A DNA stretch of 64,000 nucleotides from Ophiura sarsii (lineage: Eukaryota; Echinodermata; Ophiuroidea; Amphilepidida; Ophiuridae). Shown piece by piece: positions 22,533-33,583 of the stretch (positions are counted from its first letter, which is position 1; each line of letters begins with the position of its first letter). Under the pieces are notes generated by a model that was not told the origin of the DNA, did no database searches, and worked only from the letters and a program-made list of their open reading frames with translations. The stretch spans positions 8,495,607 through 8,559,606 of the forward strand of contig CM069448.1 of assembly GCA_035610835.1 (NCBI GenBank), read 5' to 3'. A program made the translations under genes and the position numbers.

Positions 22533-23010
22533 TGCGCATTGATTATGCTGGTTCCCTGCATCTATGGGCTCCACACAACTTATCTATAGATGCAGGTACG
22601 TGCCGATTTCCACTCGAAGCTGATTTGCTGGCATAAAAGTCATGCATATTCATGATTGACAACAACAAAAATCCACAAATAAATTTGATCAAGCCAGCGT
22701 CACGCTTAGGATGATAACAAATTGCTGATTGGCACAAACTACACGTGAATCTGCGCTAACCACAGCGCCGGACTTCACATGCATGTCATAGCGCGTTCCC
22801 AATCGCGCCGTAGCTATGGCAGCGCGACAATGCATTCAGCGTTCGATGCGGTATCTCAGCTACAGTGTGTTGATCATTATTTACCTTATGCCATAACAGA
22901 GCGACAATGCAATGTGTTGAACTTACTGTTACGGCCGGCAATTGCTTTGCCTGTACCTGCACCTATGGATAAGTTGGGCCAGGGTGCAGGGAACCAGCAT
23001 ACGCATTGAT
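22533..23010. mobile_element. Inverted-repeat element in family D copy
   Basis: Left arm GCGCATTGATTATGCTGGTT plus 'ccctgcat' and right arm 'gtgcagggaaccagcatacgcattgat' are inverted. Further inverted matches ('gataagttg' words) lie inside the arms. It separates two pieces of family D sequence. Confidence 0.7.
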
Positions 23011-23310
23011 AAGCCAAGACAAAAAGTCAATCATAAGTTTGGGGTCAAAGGTCAAGAAAAGGTCACTATGGGTCAAAATGTGATTTTTCACTTAAAACAC
23101 TCTTACAGTTTACATACTACAATCACCAGACTTGGTCAGTAGGACCCTCTACCAGACCTTCATATAGGGTCCTCACAGTTTGGGGTCGAAGGTCACAGGG
23201 GGTCACTATTGGTCAAAACATGATTTTTCCTTAATACGCCCTTGCAGTTTAGTGAAATGACCTAGGATCGTCAGAATTGGTCAACATATTGCTTATGACC
23301 GTACGCATAC

Positions 23311-24938
23311 ATGGTCAGGTTTTTTAAGTTGGGCACCCCAAAAAGGTGGAATATGCACATTTTTGGTAACATTTGACATTGGTTTTCTAAATAAAGTACT
23401 GTTATAAGCATAGCAGATATGCAAATTTGGGCTTATATGAAAGCCCAATCATCCCTCTATCAGTATCAAGAAAAATAATATCAAATATGCATACCAATTA
23501 ATTACTACAGCTAATTAAACACAATTAGTCAGGGGTGGAAGGGGTGGTTGTTGCGTGTGTGTATTTTCAATGGAGATAGCATTTGTAAACAATTCTAAAA
23601 GATTCAAATGCTTGTATCTCTGGTTTAGTACAACATGGAATTGCAAGTTTGGTCTTATTTTACAGAGAATTTAATGCTCTAATCATACAAATTAGATAAA
23701 ACATTTAAATGAAGCTTAATCAATTTATGTAACTCGTTAAACATAATTAGTCGGCATGGTGGGGTGGGGATGATAACGTTGCAAATGATATTCAAATGAG
23801 CTTTTAGTAGAAATTGCATAGAGAACCCACATTTTCTTTAAGAATAGTCATGATGTTGAAGTTTACAGTCACTATCATGTCTGTATTTAGTGTAAAAAGA
23901 TACTTTTTAATGAAATAAACACTAATTAATTAAAAACTAATTAAATCTTATAAACGGATGTGATTAGGGTAATCCTGGATAGGCACATTGACCTATAATG
24001 GGGTTTTGCATTTCAAAATGTATGATTTATGAATTTCATAAAGTTGATAAGGGTTGTCATCTTCAACCTCAGTTAAATTGTCCATTACACTGTACAATCA
24101 ATCAATCTAATATAATGTTACAATGAAATGAATCAGTGCATTTTAAACCTGTGACGATTACATTTTGTACCACCCTGTATACTAGCCTGCTGTGTAACAG
24201 TTCAAACCAAACTAAATATTATTTAGCCTTTTATTCCCTGGAATAAAGGTCTAACACATGCTTGAAACACAGGCCTACTTCTATAGCCTTTTCATTCTGT
24301 ATACAGTCTAACCAACTAAGTCAATAACACATTGACAGTGACTTATTTTAAATTTTGAAACACCCTGTATAATCTTTAAAAAATAACTCCTAATTTTGAT
24401 GGGGTATATTTTTTTTCAAGTAGGAAATAACAATCCTTCATCAAATTTCAGATTCTGACAAGTTATTGATATGTTTTGATGTATTTTGAGCTACTTTGAA
24501 TATAGCTAGCTATTTTCTATAAGTAATGAGCGTAATAATTTTTACTTTTTGCACACCCTGTATAGTATTACTGTAACTAAGAAACCCCCACGAATTATAC
24601 ATTTTTGGAAAGGGAAAATCATATGCTTTCTCATCAATAAGTTAGATTTTAATTTCTACATACTGGGAAAAAATGTGAGTCCTTTTAAAAAGTTAAGTAT
24701 TTCATGTAAACTTCTTTTTTTACACCCTATATGATTTTTTGGCCACCCTGAATATCAGGTTAAAATTAGTGCCATTAAAATCCTTAGTATATCAGCTTTC
24801 CAAAAATGTATGGTTATATATACTTTAGATGAACTATGTTTGTGATACAGTTAAAAAGGTGCCAAGAGAGGTGATTTTCACCAAATTGCTAAATGTGCAC
24901 CAATTGGGTCCCAACTTAAAAAATGTGACCACATATAA
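23311..24938. mobile_element. Large inverted-repeat element with repeated CACCCTGTATA words
   Basis: The left end 'atggtcaggttttttaagttggg' pairs with the right end 'cccaacttaaaaaatgtgacc'. It interrupts family D between 'ccgtacgcatac' and 'agttcggtttttaaaatc'. CACCCTGTATA-like words recur near 24171, 24360, 24553 and 24721. No coding sequence was found. Confidence 0.6.
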
Positions 24939-25336
24939 TTAATAGTTCGGTTTTTAAAATCAAACAATATTTGGGTTACTAGGGGTCAAAATGTTGATTT
25001 TCTTACCATATCAATTAAAATGCTTCTTGTCTCAGAGGAAATAGCTGATGAATGTCAGAATTGGTCAAAAGATTCCTTGGGTCATGCACATACAGCGATT
25101 TAAGCGATTAAAATGGACGTGTCGTATGGGGTCATTGAACTTTACACGGGTAAGACTCAAGACATGCTCCGAATTAGATAGGACCTGTTTTATCTTGTAT
25201 TGTTCGATAAAGCAAGAAAAAAAGTCAATCATCATAACCAGGTTAAAGGTCAAGAAGAGGTCACTAGGGATCATTTTCTCATAAAAATCAAGGTGCCCTG
25301 GTCTTAGACCAGAACTAGATCTAGTCTAAATTCTAG

Positions 25337-25988
25337 TAGAAAAAGGGACAACCAAACATTTTGGCATAATAACTTTTTTCTCTACATTTTGTACTTGGCT
25401 CTTATTGAAAATGTCTGAATAATCATATAATGCCGATCTGCAACTGAACCAGTGCATGTATATAACTTTGATCTAAATGTGTACAATGTATATTTTCTTC
25501 ACAGCTCTTTATGAAATTTTGGATTGAAAGCAATAAAATTGAATCAATAAACTCTGAGTTTGTGGTTTTCCTATGTTAGTGAGAGTTGTCGTTAAAGACC
25601 ATTTGTGACATCCCCTTACTTTCCTCTGTGTAGTGATATCAGTAGATATTTCCAATGATAGCTGCAGCATTAGCTTACAAATGATGAGATTCAAAGGTAT
25701 GAGGTAAGAGAATATCATTATTATGAATGGGTGTTAACAAGGTGCAATCATCAAATGGGAGGTGGTTTTTACAATCAACTGGTTTCTCAATACTTTTGGT
25801 TTCTTAATACTTTGAATATTAGTTTTCAACCTACTTTTAGATTGTTTTGGTGGTCAATTTTACACTATTTTTTTTAATTTTCAGCATTTGTATCTTTTTT
25901 ACACTTTTAAGTTTTATGCTTGATCACTGGAATATGCCCTGATATCACTGCATATAGGAAGGTAATCTGGGATAGGTTTACTGATTAA
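25337..25988. other. Intergenic, nothing recognised
   Basis: AT-rich sequence without coding signal or a clear repeat boundary. Confidence 0.4.
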
Positions 25989-26333
25989 AGGTAGATGACC
26001 CGATCACATTTTCATAGCACAGATTTTTCTCAAACATATGGAGATTTTCATATCATATGAAAGATCATATTTTTCTGATTAACATACTGAAATTTGACGG
26101 CCTAAATCAGTATGATTACGAAGAAATCAGTGAAATAACATCGAATTACCGCGAAAAGTGGTAACCACCAATATAGTTTGTGTACAACTCAATGGGCACA
26201 TTTCACGGCATCTTGTGCGTCTAAAATAAGAACAATTAGAGTTATGCAACTCAAACTTTGGAAAACTACTTTTTTGAGGATGACCTTTCATGTCGAATAG
26301 AAAACTTCAAGTTGAAAATCGGAACATCTACCT
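25989..26333. mobile_element. TTAA MITE, family P copy 3
   Basis: TTAA at 25985-25988 and 26334-26337, with AGGTAGATGACCCGATCACA at the left. The right terminus is shortened (ends ggaacatctacct). Otherwise collinear with the copy at 21430-21787. Confidence 0.87.
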
Positions 26334-26337
26334 TTAA

Positions 26338-28760
26338 GATAAAGGAAACAAATCAAACAGCAGTGGCTACTTGGTAATAATTAAATATTTTATTTAAGCA
26401 TCACTATACATTTCATAATTCACACATTATGAATACTTGTAGGAATGAATATCATATGGTCTCAGATGATTCAGTGGTTATAGCAAAGGTGCATCATACA
26501 TGTTCAAGAATTCACATATATTTCATAAAGTTGCCCTCCAAATCACTCATTTATGCACCCAGATAAACTGGGATAACTAAATTTTGTAAGTAAAGGATCA
26601 TAATTGTGTTATTAGGCGACAAGAAACCCTGTTATCAATCGACCCAACCGACCCGTATTTCTTTTAGTTTGTCAAAAAAGGGCATATTTTCATTTGTCAG
26701 ATTGTTTTACGTCATTTTGAAAGGAAAAACAGTGTGACCGATCTGAGAGGTCTATTTGCCAGTAGTACATACAGGGTTGGGTGTTTTGTCACCTCAGATT
26801 AGACAAGACACTGATACATGTGTTGGTTATAGGTTATTTTGATAGTCCTTCTGGATGCATGTGATGCACCATCTTTGCAATGATCACTGAACCTCTCTCT
26901 GGGATTATTGCACATTGAAATATTAAGGCTAATTAAAGTCGTCAATGCCTAGGTTCCTGTTTCATACTTTTGGATTCACAATGAGGCAAATATATTATTA
27001 TTCAATAGTTTGGCTGATAATTTGATATTTATCGACCTATTTTGATGCAAAATGACATAATAACATACATGATACCTTTCAAATACCACATATAACAGGT
27101 TTTTGTAGTTTTTATGTGTTGTGAATATAGCCATTCTTACCAAACATTTGATATTTTCATATCTAACACCAGAACAGCATGAACGGTTGAAAATTACAAT
27201 GAAATGACACTAAAGATGTCAATGGGGGTGTTGGACCACAGATTTTGTATCCAAATTGCGTTGGCTGACATTGATAAATCATTTTCTTACTTCAAAACTA
27301 AGTTTAAAAAGTTAAAATGATGAATTTTCAATGCGGGTAGGAAAACCCAACGGAAACAGGAACCTCAGGCATTAACTTTCAATAGCCTATAAACATTGTA
27401 TATCATTTTTGGCTTGATTTAAACACCCGTTTTCAAGGCACACAATTATAAAGAATACTGGTTCTTATGAAAGTTTCCTTTCTGGTATACAAGTTATTTG
27501 TGCCCCAACGCGAGTAAATGAGGCACAATGAGGGAAATATGAATATTGAGTTATCGATATCATGATAATAATATGTTAAGGGACATGTTAGTACCAAAGT
27601 CAATGTCATATCACATTCCAAACCAAAGTTACAGATGATTAAAAATCACTTTGTCTCAAAACATCAAATACAAATTGTCAAGTTATGGGCAATTAAAGTT
27701 TTGGTTTTGTTAACATATCAATGGGGTAAATGAATTTTTTTATTTTCATTTAAAAATACCTCAAAATGTAGTTTATGAATTTTGAGTTTTTGGTTATTAT
27801 TCTAGATGTATCAAAGATCAGAAATAAAACTGGTTTTAGCTGTCCACCGATACAACAAAGCAAAGAAAATGTTTAAAACTCACCATTATCATTTCAGGAA
27901 GTAATTGTTTTATTCCTCATAATGCAAAATCATAGAATCCGTCAAAAAGAGAAGGTTAAAGTCTTATTGTAGTCACTGATCATTTATTTTATGCACACCA
28001 TATTCACCTGTGTTTGAAACTCCCGGGCTTTAATCTCATTTGAATATGAATGACCATGTGTACATTTTGCTGCCCACTTAATAGAGTGGGTAGATTTCAA
28101 GAGAATTAAGTGTTCCGTGGACAGCTAAAAAAAGGGGTTCTTTTATTAAAACAGGCATAGCTCCTGATATAATTAATCGATTTCAATGATTTCTTTTGTC
28201 ATATGAGCGGAATAAGTTGCTCTATGAATAACTGTCTCATTGGTTTGTCAAATGTGTTTGGTCTATTTTTAAACAAATATTCATTCCTGTACAACTTCTT
28301 TTTGACTCGCCCTGTATATGTTTGACCAATTTATGAGCCACACAAAACAACTTTTACCTTGCCAGCAAAAATACCCCTGAAAGTGAATGTACTTACAATT
28401 TTGTCAACAAAACATACATCTGCGGTCCAAAAGGAGGCCTCCCCTTTTTGTAATATAAAGATTTGAAAAAATACCTTACACAAGTTTAAAACATGGTCAG
28501 AAAAACTACCCTTTATCTTAAAATGGTTGGTTTTAAAACCTAATTGCATCATGCAATACATTAAAACATACACACCCTTTTTCAGGCATCTTTAAGTAAC
28601 ACATTTGTAAAAAAAATATACTTATAAGTATACTCTGGGTTGCTAGCCACATCCAGTTCTCTTAGGAATTTGACAAGGTTACAATTCTTCCATGTTAACG
28701 CTGTACAATATGTCATCAAGTGAACAGGTGTATGACCAGTTCATCTGTGGCAAACTGTTC
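26338..28760. other. Intergenic, AT-rich, no gene
   Basis: No ORF with homology or splice-supported exon was found. The stretch 28625-28760 ('gttgctagccacatccagttct' onward) has a diverged relative at 34151-34270 inside CAPS2, so it is a dispersed repeat. Confidence 0.5.
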
Positions 28761-28951
28761 TATACTCTGTTTGGCCATCTCGAGACAGTGACGTAACCGC
28801 GTATTCTACTAAATGCATCACATAACGCGCGCGCATACTCGCGGCGCTGGTGTATAAACACGAGCGTTGAAAGGCGGAAGATACACACGCGTGCGTAAAA
28901 GCTGCGCCTGTTCAGTTACGTCACTGTCTCGAGATGGCCAAACAGAGTATA
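28761..28951. mobile_element. 191-bp foldback MITE with about 39-bp perfect arms
   Basis: TATACTCTGTTTGGCCATCT and onward to 'gacgtaac' at the left is repeated inverted at 28914-28951. The interior is unusually GC- and CpG-rich for the region (gcgcgcgc). TATA at each edge suggests TA duplication. Confidence 0.85.
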
Positions 28952-30395
28952 GTGAGTGGGTGTACGGTTGTGCCATCCTGTGTCGGACACATTCTGTGGA
29001 TTTCATCAATTGAATGTTCATAATCAACAGAGTTCTACACATGAACCTTCTACATGCAAATACTATTATACCAAGATGAATCTATCAAAGGCTATTTGTT
29101 GTTAAAGCACACTAGAATTTGTATTAAGGCAGGCAAATTCTGATAACTAACATTGCAACTATTCTTTATAGAAACATACATATGCTGTTTCGTGGTATTT
29201 GTTATGTGATCAAGCAAAATGTGTTGGAAGTCGCTTCTATTGATTTTGAGTTATAACAAAAGAATCAATTCCTTTTGTTTTTTGAAAACACCTAAATTGC
29301 TTATATCTTTGGAATGTTCATTTTTAATGGAGTTTTTTTGCAAAATATAGCATTACAACTGTCTCATGCAAATACATAGAAACCAAATTGTGATGTGATC
29401 GACTTAAGACTGATTTTGCTTGATCATGTCACATTTAAGTTACTTTTTGTGACCCCTTAAAGTTAAGCTTGGTGGTGAGTTCAGCGAGTTATCTAATCAT
29501 AGGCAAAGCAGGTGCGCACAATGACTGACATTCTGCTTTGATTGTGCAGATGCAAGGAGTTATGCAAATACAATCGTGATGTAATCAGTAGAATAGATGG
29601 TGTGACCGGTGACGTACTGCCCGGCAGTATGCGTGCGCACCTACTGGGAATGCTCTTTAATTAACACTTGATTGATCATTACTTACCATGCTTACGGTGT
29701 AATAGTGCAGTAGTCATGGTCTGCATCCCTAAGCACAATGAGAGACCAGGTACTAAATCTGGTTGCCCGGCAGTATGCGTACGCACTATAAAGGGCATGT
29801 GCTTTTAAAATTGGCGCTCAGTGATGTGTGTTTTGCTTTCGAATAGTATGTATGCAGTAGTCATGGACTAGTACCTCTAACATGTCTTTAGACCAGGCGC
29901 TAATCAATTTGTAAACACTACTGATGTAAACAACGGTCACCTCATCTATAGGCACAGACATCAACTCCCACCTTGAGGACACATAAGTATAGGCTCCTCA
30001 TATACACCAGATTTGATAGAAAATAAGGCGAATTGTTTCATTCATGGTCAGTATCACTTGAACCTTAGATCCTTGAAGAGAAAACAAATCTCTACCAGTG
30101 ACTTATATTGAATCAACTAGTGACTTATTTGATGTATAAAAATTACAAAATAAAAATTACAAAATATTTGACACTTGACTAAAATCTTTCTGTGACTTGA
30201 TTTGTGGTTTGAGGCCACATTGGCAATGCCTACATTGATGGCCCGAATGAAATAGATACATCTTGCAGCTTTATTCTGTTAATAAAGTAACATCACGGGT
30301 TTATATAAGTAGACATGTCACCACATTATGAAAGAGAATCCTGTGTATTCAATGCATAGCAATAATTTTGAGAAACTATGCTTCCTATAACCGCC
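28952..30395. other. Intergenic, no gene
   Basis: The only structure noticed is a repeated phrase 'gcccggcagtatgcgt(g/a)cgca' near 29620 and 29764. No coding signal. Confidence 0.4.
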
Positions 30396-30400
30396 ACATG

Positions 30401-31129
30401 CAGGGTCAGAAATTCGACGCAAATCCGCGAATCCATTCGCGTACATTATCACTGACGGGAATCCATTTGGATTCGCGTAACCCGTGGCCCGTAAGCAAAA
30501 CACAGTATACGAAAACACGAACTAGATTTTACAATTTTGGCCATTCCCAAATCGTAACATTTTGGCGACTTGAGAACAAGACTAGTATCAAAACAGTGAC
30601 GTCATGATTATAAATGCGCAGAAACCGCCATTTTGTACCGATTTTAAACCGACAGAAAAAATGCTGCGCAGGTACATGTAATCCAATGTTTTTTTTAACT
30701 CTGACGAAAACGAAATATTAACTGCCAATACTTCGGGATTTATGATACTTTTTCTAGTTATTTGAAGATGAAACTCAATCTTTGTAGGTTTGGCTTTGAT
30801 GCTACGTGATCAGAGATCAAGTAGGGAATCTTTTTGCGTCATACTTTTGCTAAATATATGTGCATTAGCATCGCAGAGTCTTCTAAAGTGTTTCGCATTT
30901 CGTGATGCTACATTTGGTTAATGCACTATGCAGGTTATTGCTGGGCTTGAACTCTACTCCCGGTGGGTTTGAGGGAATACAGGGCCAATGATTGATTGAC
31001 ATAAAATAAGAGTAGATTCTCGCAAGATGCATTTTGTGAGAATCCATTTGCGAGAATCCAGATTCTCGCAAAATTCCCCTGCGAGAATCCAAATGGATTC
31101 TCGCACTTGGTCGCGAATTTCTGACCCTG
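30401..31129. mobile_element. DNA element with CAGGGTCAGAAATTCG termini
   Basis: Inverted termini CAGGGTCAGAAATTCG and CGAATTTCTGACCCTG. ACATG flanks both sides (30396-30400 and 31130-31134), a possible 5-bp duplication. Both arms repeat 'gagaatcca(t/a)' and 'gaatccattcgcg' words. The CAGGG start resembles hAT termini, but an 8-bp duplication is not seen. No transposase. Confidence 0.75.
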
Positions 31130-31243
31130 ACATGTTGTTCACGCTGTGCCGTGGGGGGGGGGGGGGATCTTGTGTCACATGCTACACAATGCCACGTGAA
31201 TCCACAGGCGCAATATGCGTGATGATGAGTGAATAAGCTCATG

Positions 31244-31249
31244 TTTATT
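31244..31249 (-). terminator. Candidate polyadenylation signal of CAPS2
   Basis: AATAAA on the minus strand. It is the first such hexamer downstream of the CAPS2 stop codon, about 100 bases past the far end of the 49-bp array. Use of this site would place the whole array in the 3' UTR. Confidence 0.45.
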
Positions 31250-31351
31250 CATGATATGATCAGCACACACTTCTGGAACTGTTAACTTTTCAGTCTTCAT
31301 ATTGAGAACCCTCACAGGAGTCGTGTGAACATTCGGTATGGATTCTGTCTG

Positions 31352-33457
31352 ATAGGTACTATAATCCCCAGCATGTTGTCATTATGGTCACAAACTCATA
31401 ATAGGCACTATAATCCCCAGCATGTCGTCATTATGGTCACAAACTCATAATAGGTACTATAATCCCCAGCATGTTGTCATTATGGTCACAAACTCATAAT
31501 AGGCACTATAATCCCCAGCATGTTGTCATTATGGTCACAAACTCATAATAGGCACTATAATCCCCAGCATGTTGTAATTATGGTCACAAACTCATAATAG
31601 GCACTATAATCCCCAGCATGTCGTCATTATGGTCACAAACTCATAATAGGCACTATAATCCCCAGCATGCTGTCATTATGGTCACAAACTCATAATAGGT
31701 ACTATAATCCCCAGCATGTTGTCATTATGGTCACAAACTCATAATAGGCACTATAATCCCCAGCATGTTGTCATTATGGTCACAAACTCATAATAGGCAC
31801 TATAATCCCCAGCATGTTGTAATTATGGTCACAAACTCATAATAGGCACTATAATCCCCAGCATGTCGTCATTATGGTCACAAACTCATAATAGGCACTA
31901 TAATCCCCAGCATGTTGTCATTATGGTCACAAACTCATAATAGGCACTATAATCCCCAGCATGTTGTAATTATGGTCATAAACTCATAATAGGCACTATA
32001 ATCCCCAGCATGTTGTCATTATGGTCACAAACTCATAATAGGCACTATAATCCCCAGCATGTTGTCATTATGGTCACAAACTCATAATAGGCACTATAAT
32101 CCCCAGCATGTTGTCATTATGGTCACAAACTCATAATAGGCACTATAATCCCCAGCATGTTGTCATTATGGTCACAAACTCATAATAGGCACTATAATCC
32201 CCAGCATGTTGTCATTATGGTCACAAACTCATAATAAGCACTATAATCCCCAGCATGTTGTCATTATGGTCACAAACTCATAATAGGCACTATAATCCCC
32301 AGCATGTTGTCATTATGGTCACAAACTCATAATAGGCACTATAATCCCCAGCATGTTGTCATTATGGTCACAAACTCATAATAAGCACTATAATCCCCAG
32401 CATGTTGTCATTATGGTCACAAACTCATAATAAGCACTATAATCCCCAGCATGTTGTCATTATGGTCACAAACTCATAATAGGCACTATAATCCCCAGCA
32501 TGTTGTCATTATGGTCACAAACTCATAATAGGCACTATAATCCCCAGCATGTTGTCATTATGGTCACAAACTCATAATAGGCACTATAATCCCCAGCATG
32601 TTGTAATTATGGTCACAAACTCATAATAGGCACTATAATCCCCAGCATGTTGTCATTATGGTCACAAACTCATAATAGGCACTATAATCCCCAGCATGTT
32701 GTCATTATGGTCACAAACTCATAATAGGCACTATAATCCCCAGCATGTTGTCATTATGGTCACAAACTCATAATAAGCACTATAATCCCCAGCATGTTGT
32801 CATTATGGTCACAAACTCATAATAGGCACTATAATCCCCAGCATGTTGTCATTATGGTCACAAACTCATAATAAGCACTATAATCCCCAGCATGTTGTCA
32901 TTATGGTCACAAACTCATAATAAGCACTATAATCCCCAGCATGTTGTCATTATGGTCACAAACTCATAATAGGCACTATAATCCCCAGCATGTTGTCATT
33001 ATGGTCACAAACTCATAATAAGCACTATAATCCCCAGCATGTTGTCATTATGGTCACAAACTCATAATAAGCACTATAATCCCCAGCATGTTGTCATTAT
33101 GGTCACAAACTCATAATAGGCACTATAATCCCCAGCATGTTGTCATTATGGTCACAAACTCATAATAAGCACTATAATCCCCAGCATGTTGTCATTATGG
33201 TCACAAACTCATAATAAGCACTATAATCCCCAGCATGTTGTCATTATGGTCACAAACTCATAATAAGCACTATAATCCCCAGCATGTTGTCATTATGGTC
33301 ACAAACTCATAATAGGCACTATAATCCCCAGCATGTTGTCATTATGGTCACAAACTCATAATAGGCACTATAATCCCCAGCATGTTGTCATTATGGTCAC
33401 AAACTCATAATAGGCACTATAATCCCCAGCATGTTGTCATTATGGTCACAAACTCAT
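31352..33457 (-). repeat. 49-bp minisatellite, about 43 units, derived from the CAPS2 coding end
   Basis: The period is exactly 49 bp over 2106 bp with very high identity. On the minus strand each unit contains GAGTTTGTGACCATAATGAC, then AACATGCTGGGGATTATAG and TGCCTATTAT. The right-most unit (33409-33457) is in frame with the last CAPS2 exon and gives EFVTIMTTCWGL-stop. Four variable sites define unit types (ggtact/ggcact/aagcact, ttgtc/cgtc/ctgtc, tcatt/taatt). A five-unit block near the left end is duplicated, and the aagcact type is confined to the right half (from about 32235). Confidence 0.97.
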
Positions 33458-33583
33458 CATCATGGGCAGTCATTATACTTATGCCCTCAAAATAGTCATC
33501 AAATTCACCAAATGATATCTCCTTACTACGGCTATCAAAGAGTTGCAAGAATTCATCTAGGACTTCGGCAGCTGTGGCAAGAC
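33417..33583 (-). CDS. CAPS2: CAPS2 exon 17, last coding exon
   Basis: Acceptor aaccttctcag joins in phase 1. Encodes LATAAEVLDEFLQLFDSRSK, an atypical fourth EF-hand (FDSRSKEISFGEF) and the family-like C-terminus EFVTIMTTCWGL followed by TAG (33419-33417). The last 13 codons including the stop lie inside the right-most unit of the 49-bp minisatellite. Confidence 0.93.

Larger units (their letters stand above)
22001..25336. repeat. Dispersed family D copy, with two insertions
   Basis: Starts with a perfect hairpin (cttgattttttaaaaaatcaagg, 22001-22024 region) and ends with 'aatcaaggtgccctggtcttagaccag' and a ctagatctag palindrome. The body repeats phrases like 'gaccctagtgacc' and 'gtcaaaggtca' in inverse orientation to the larger copy at 55084-57661. 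Two inverted-repeat elements interrupt it (about 22533-23010 and 23311-24938). No ORF with homology. Confidence 0.7.

Noticed and set aside
31352..33457. CRISPR-like array.
   Set aside because: Units are contiguous 49-bp repeats without unique spacers, in eukaryotic DNA, and are explained by the CAPS2 terminus.
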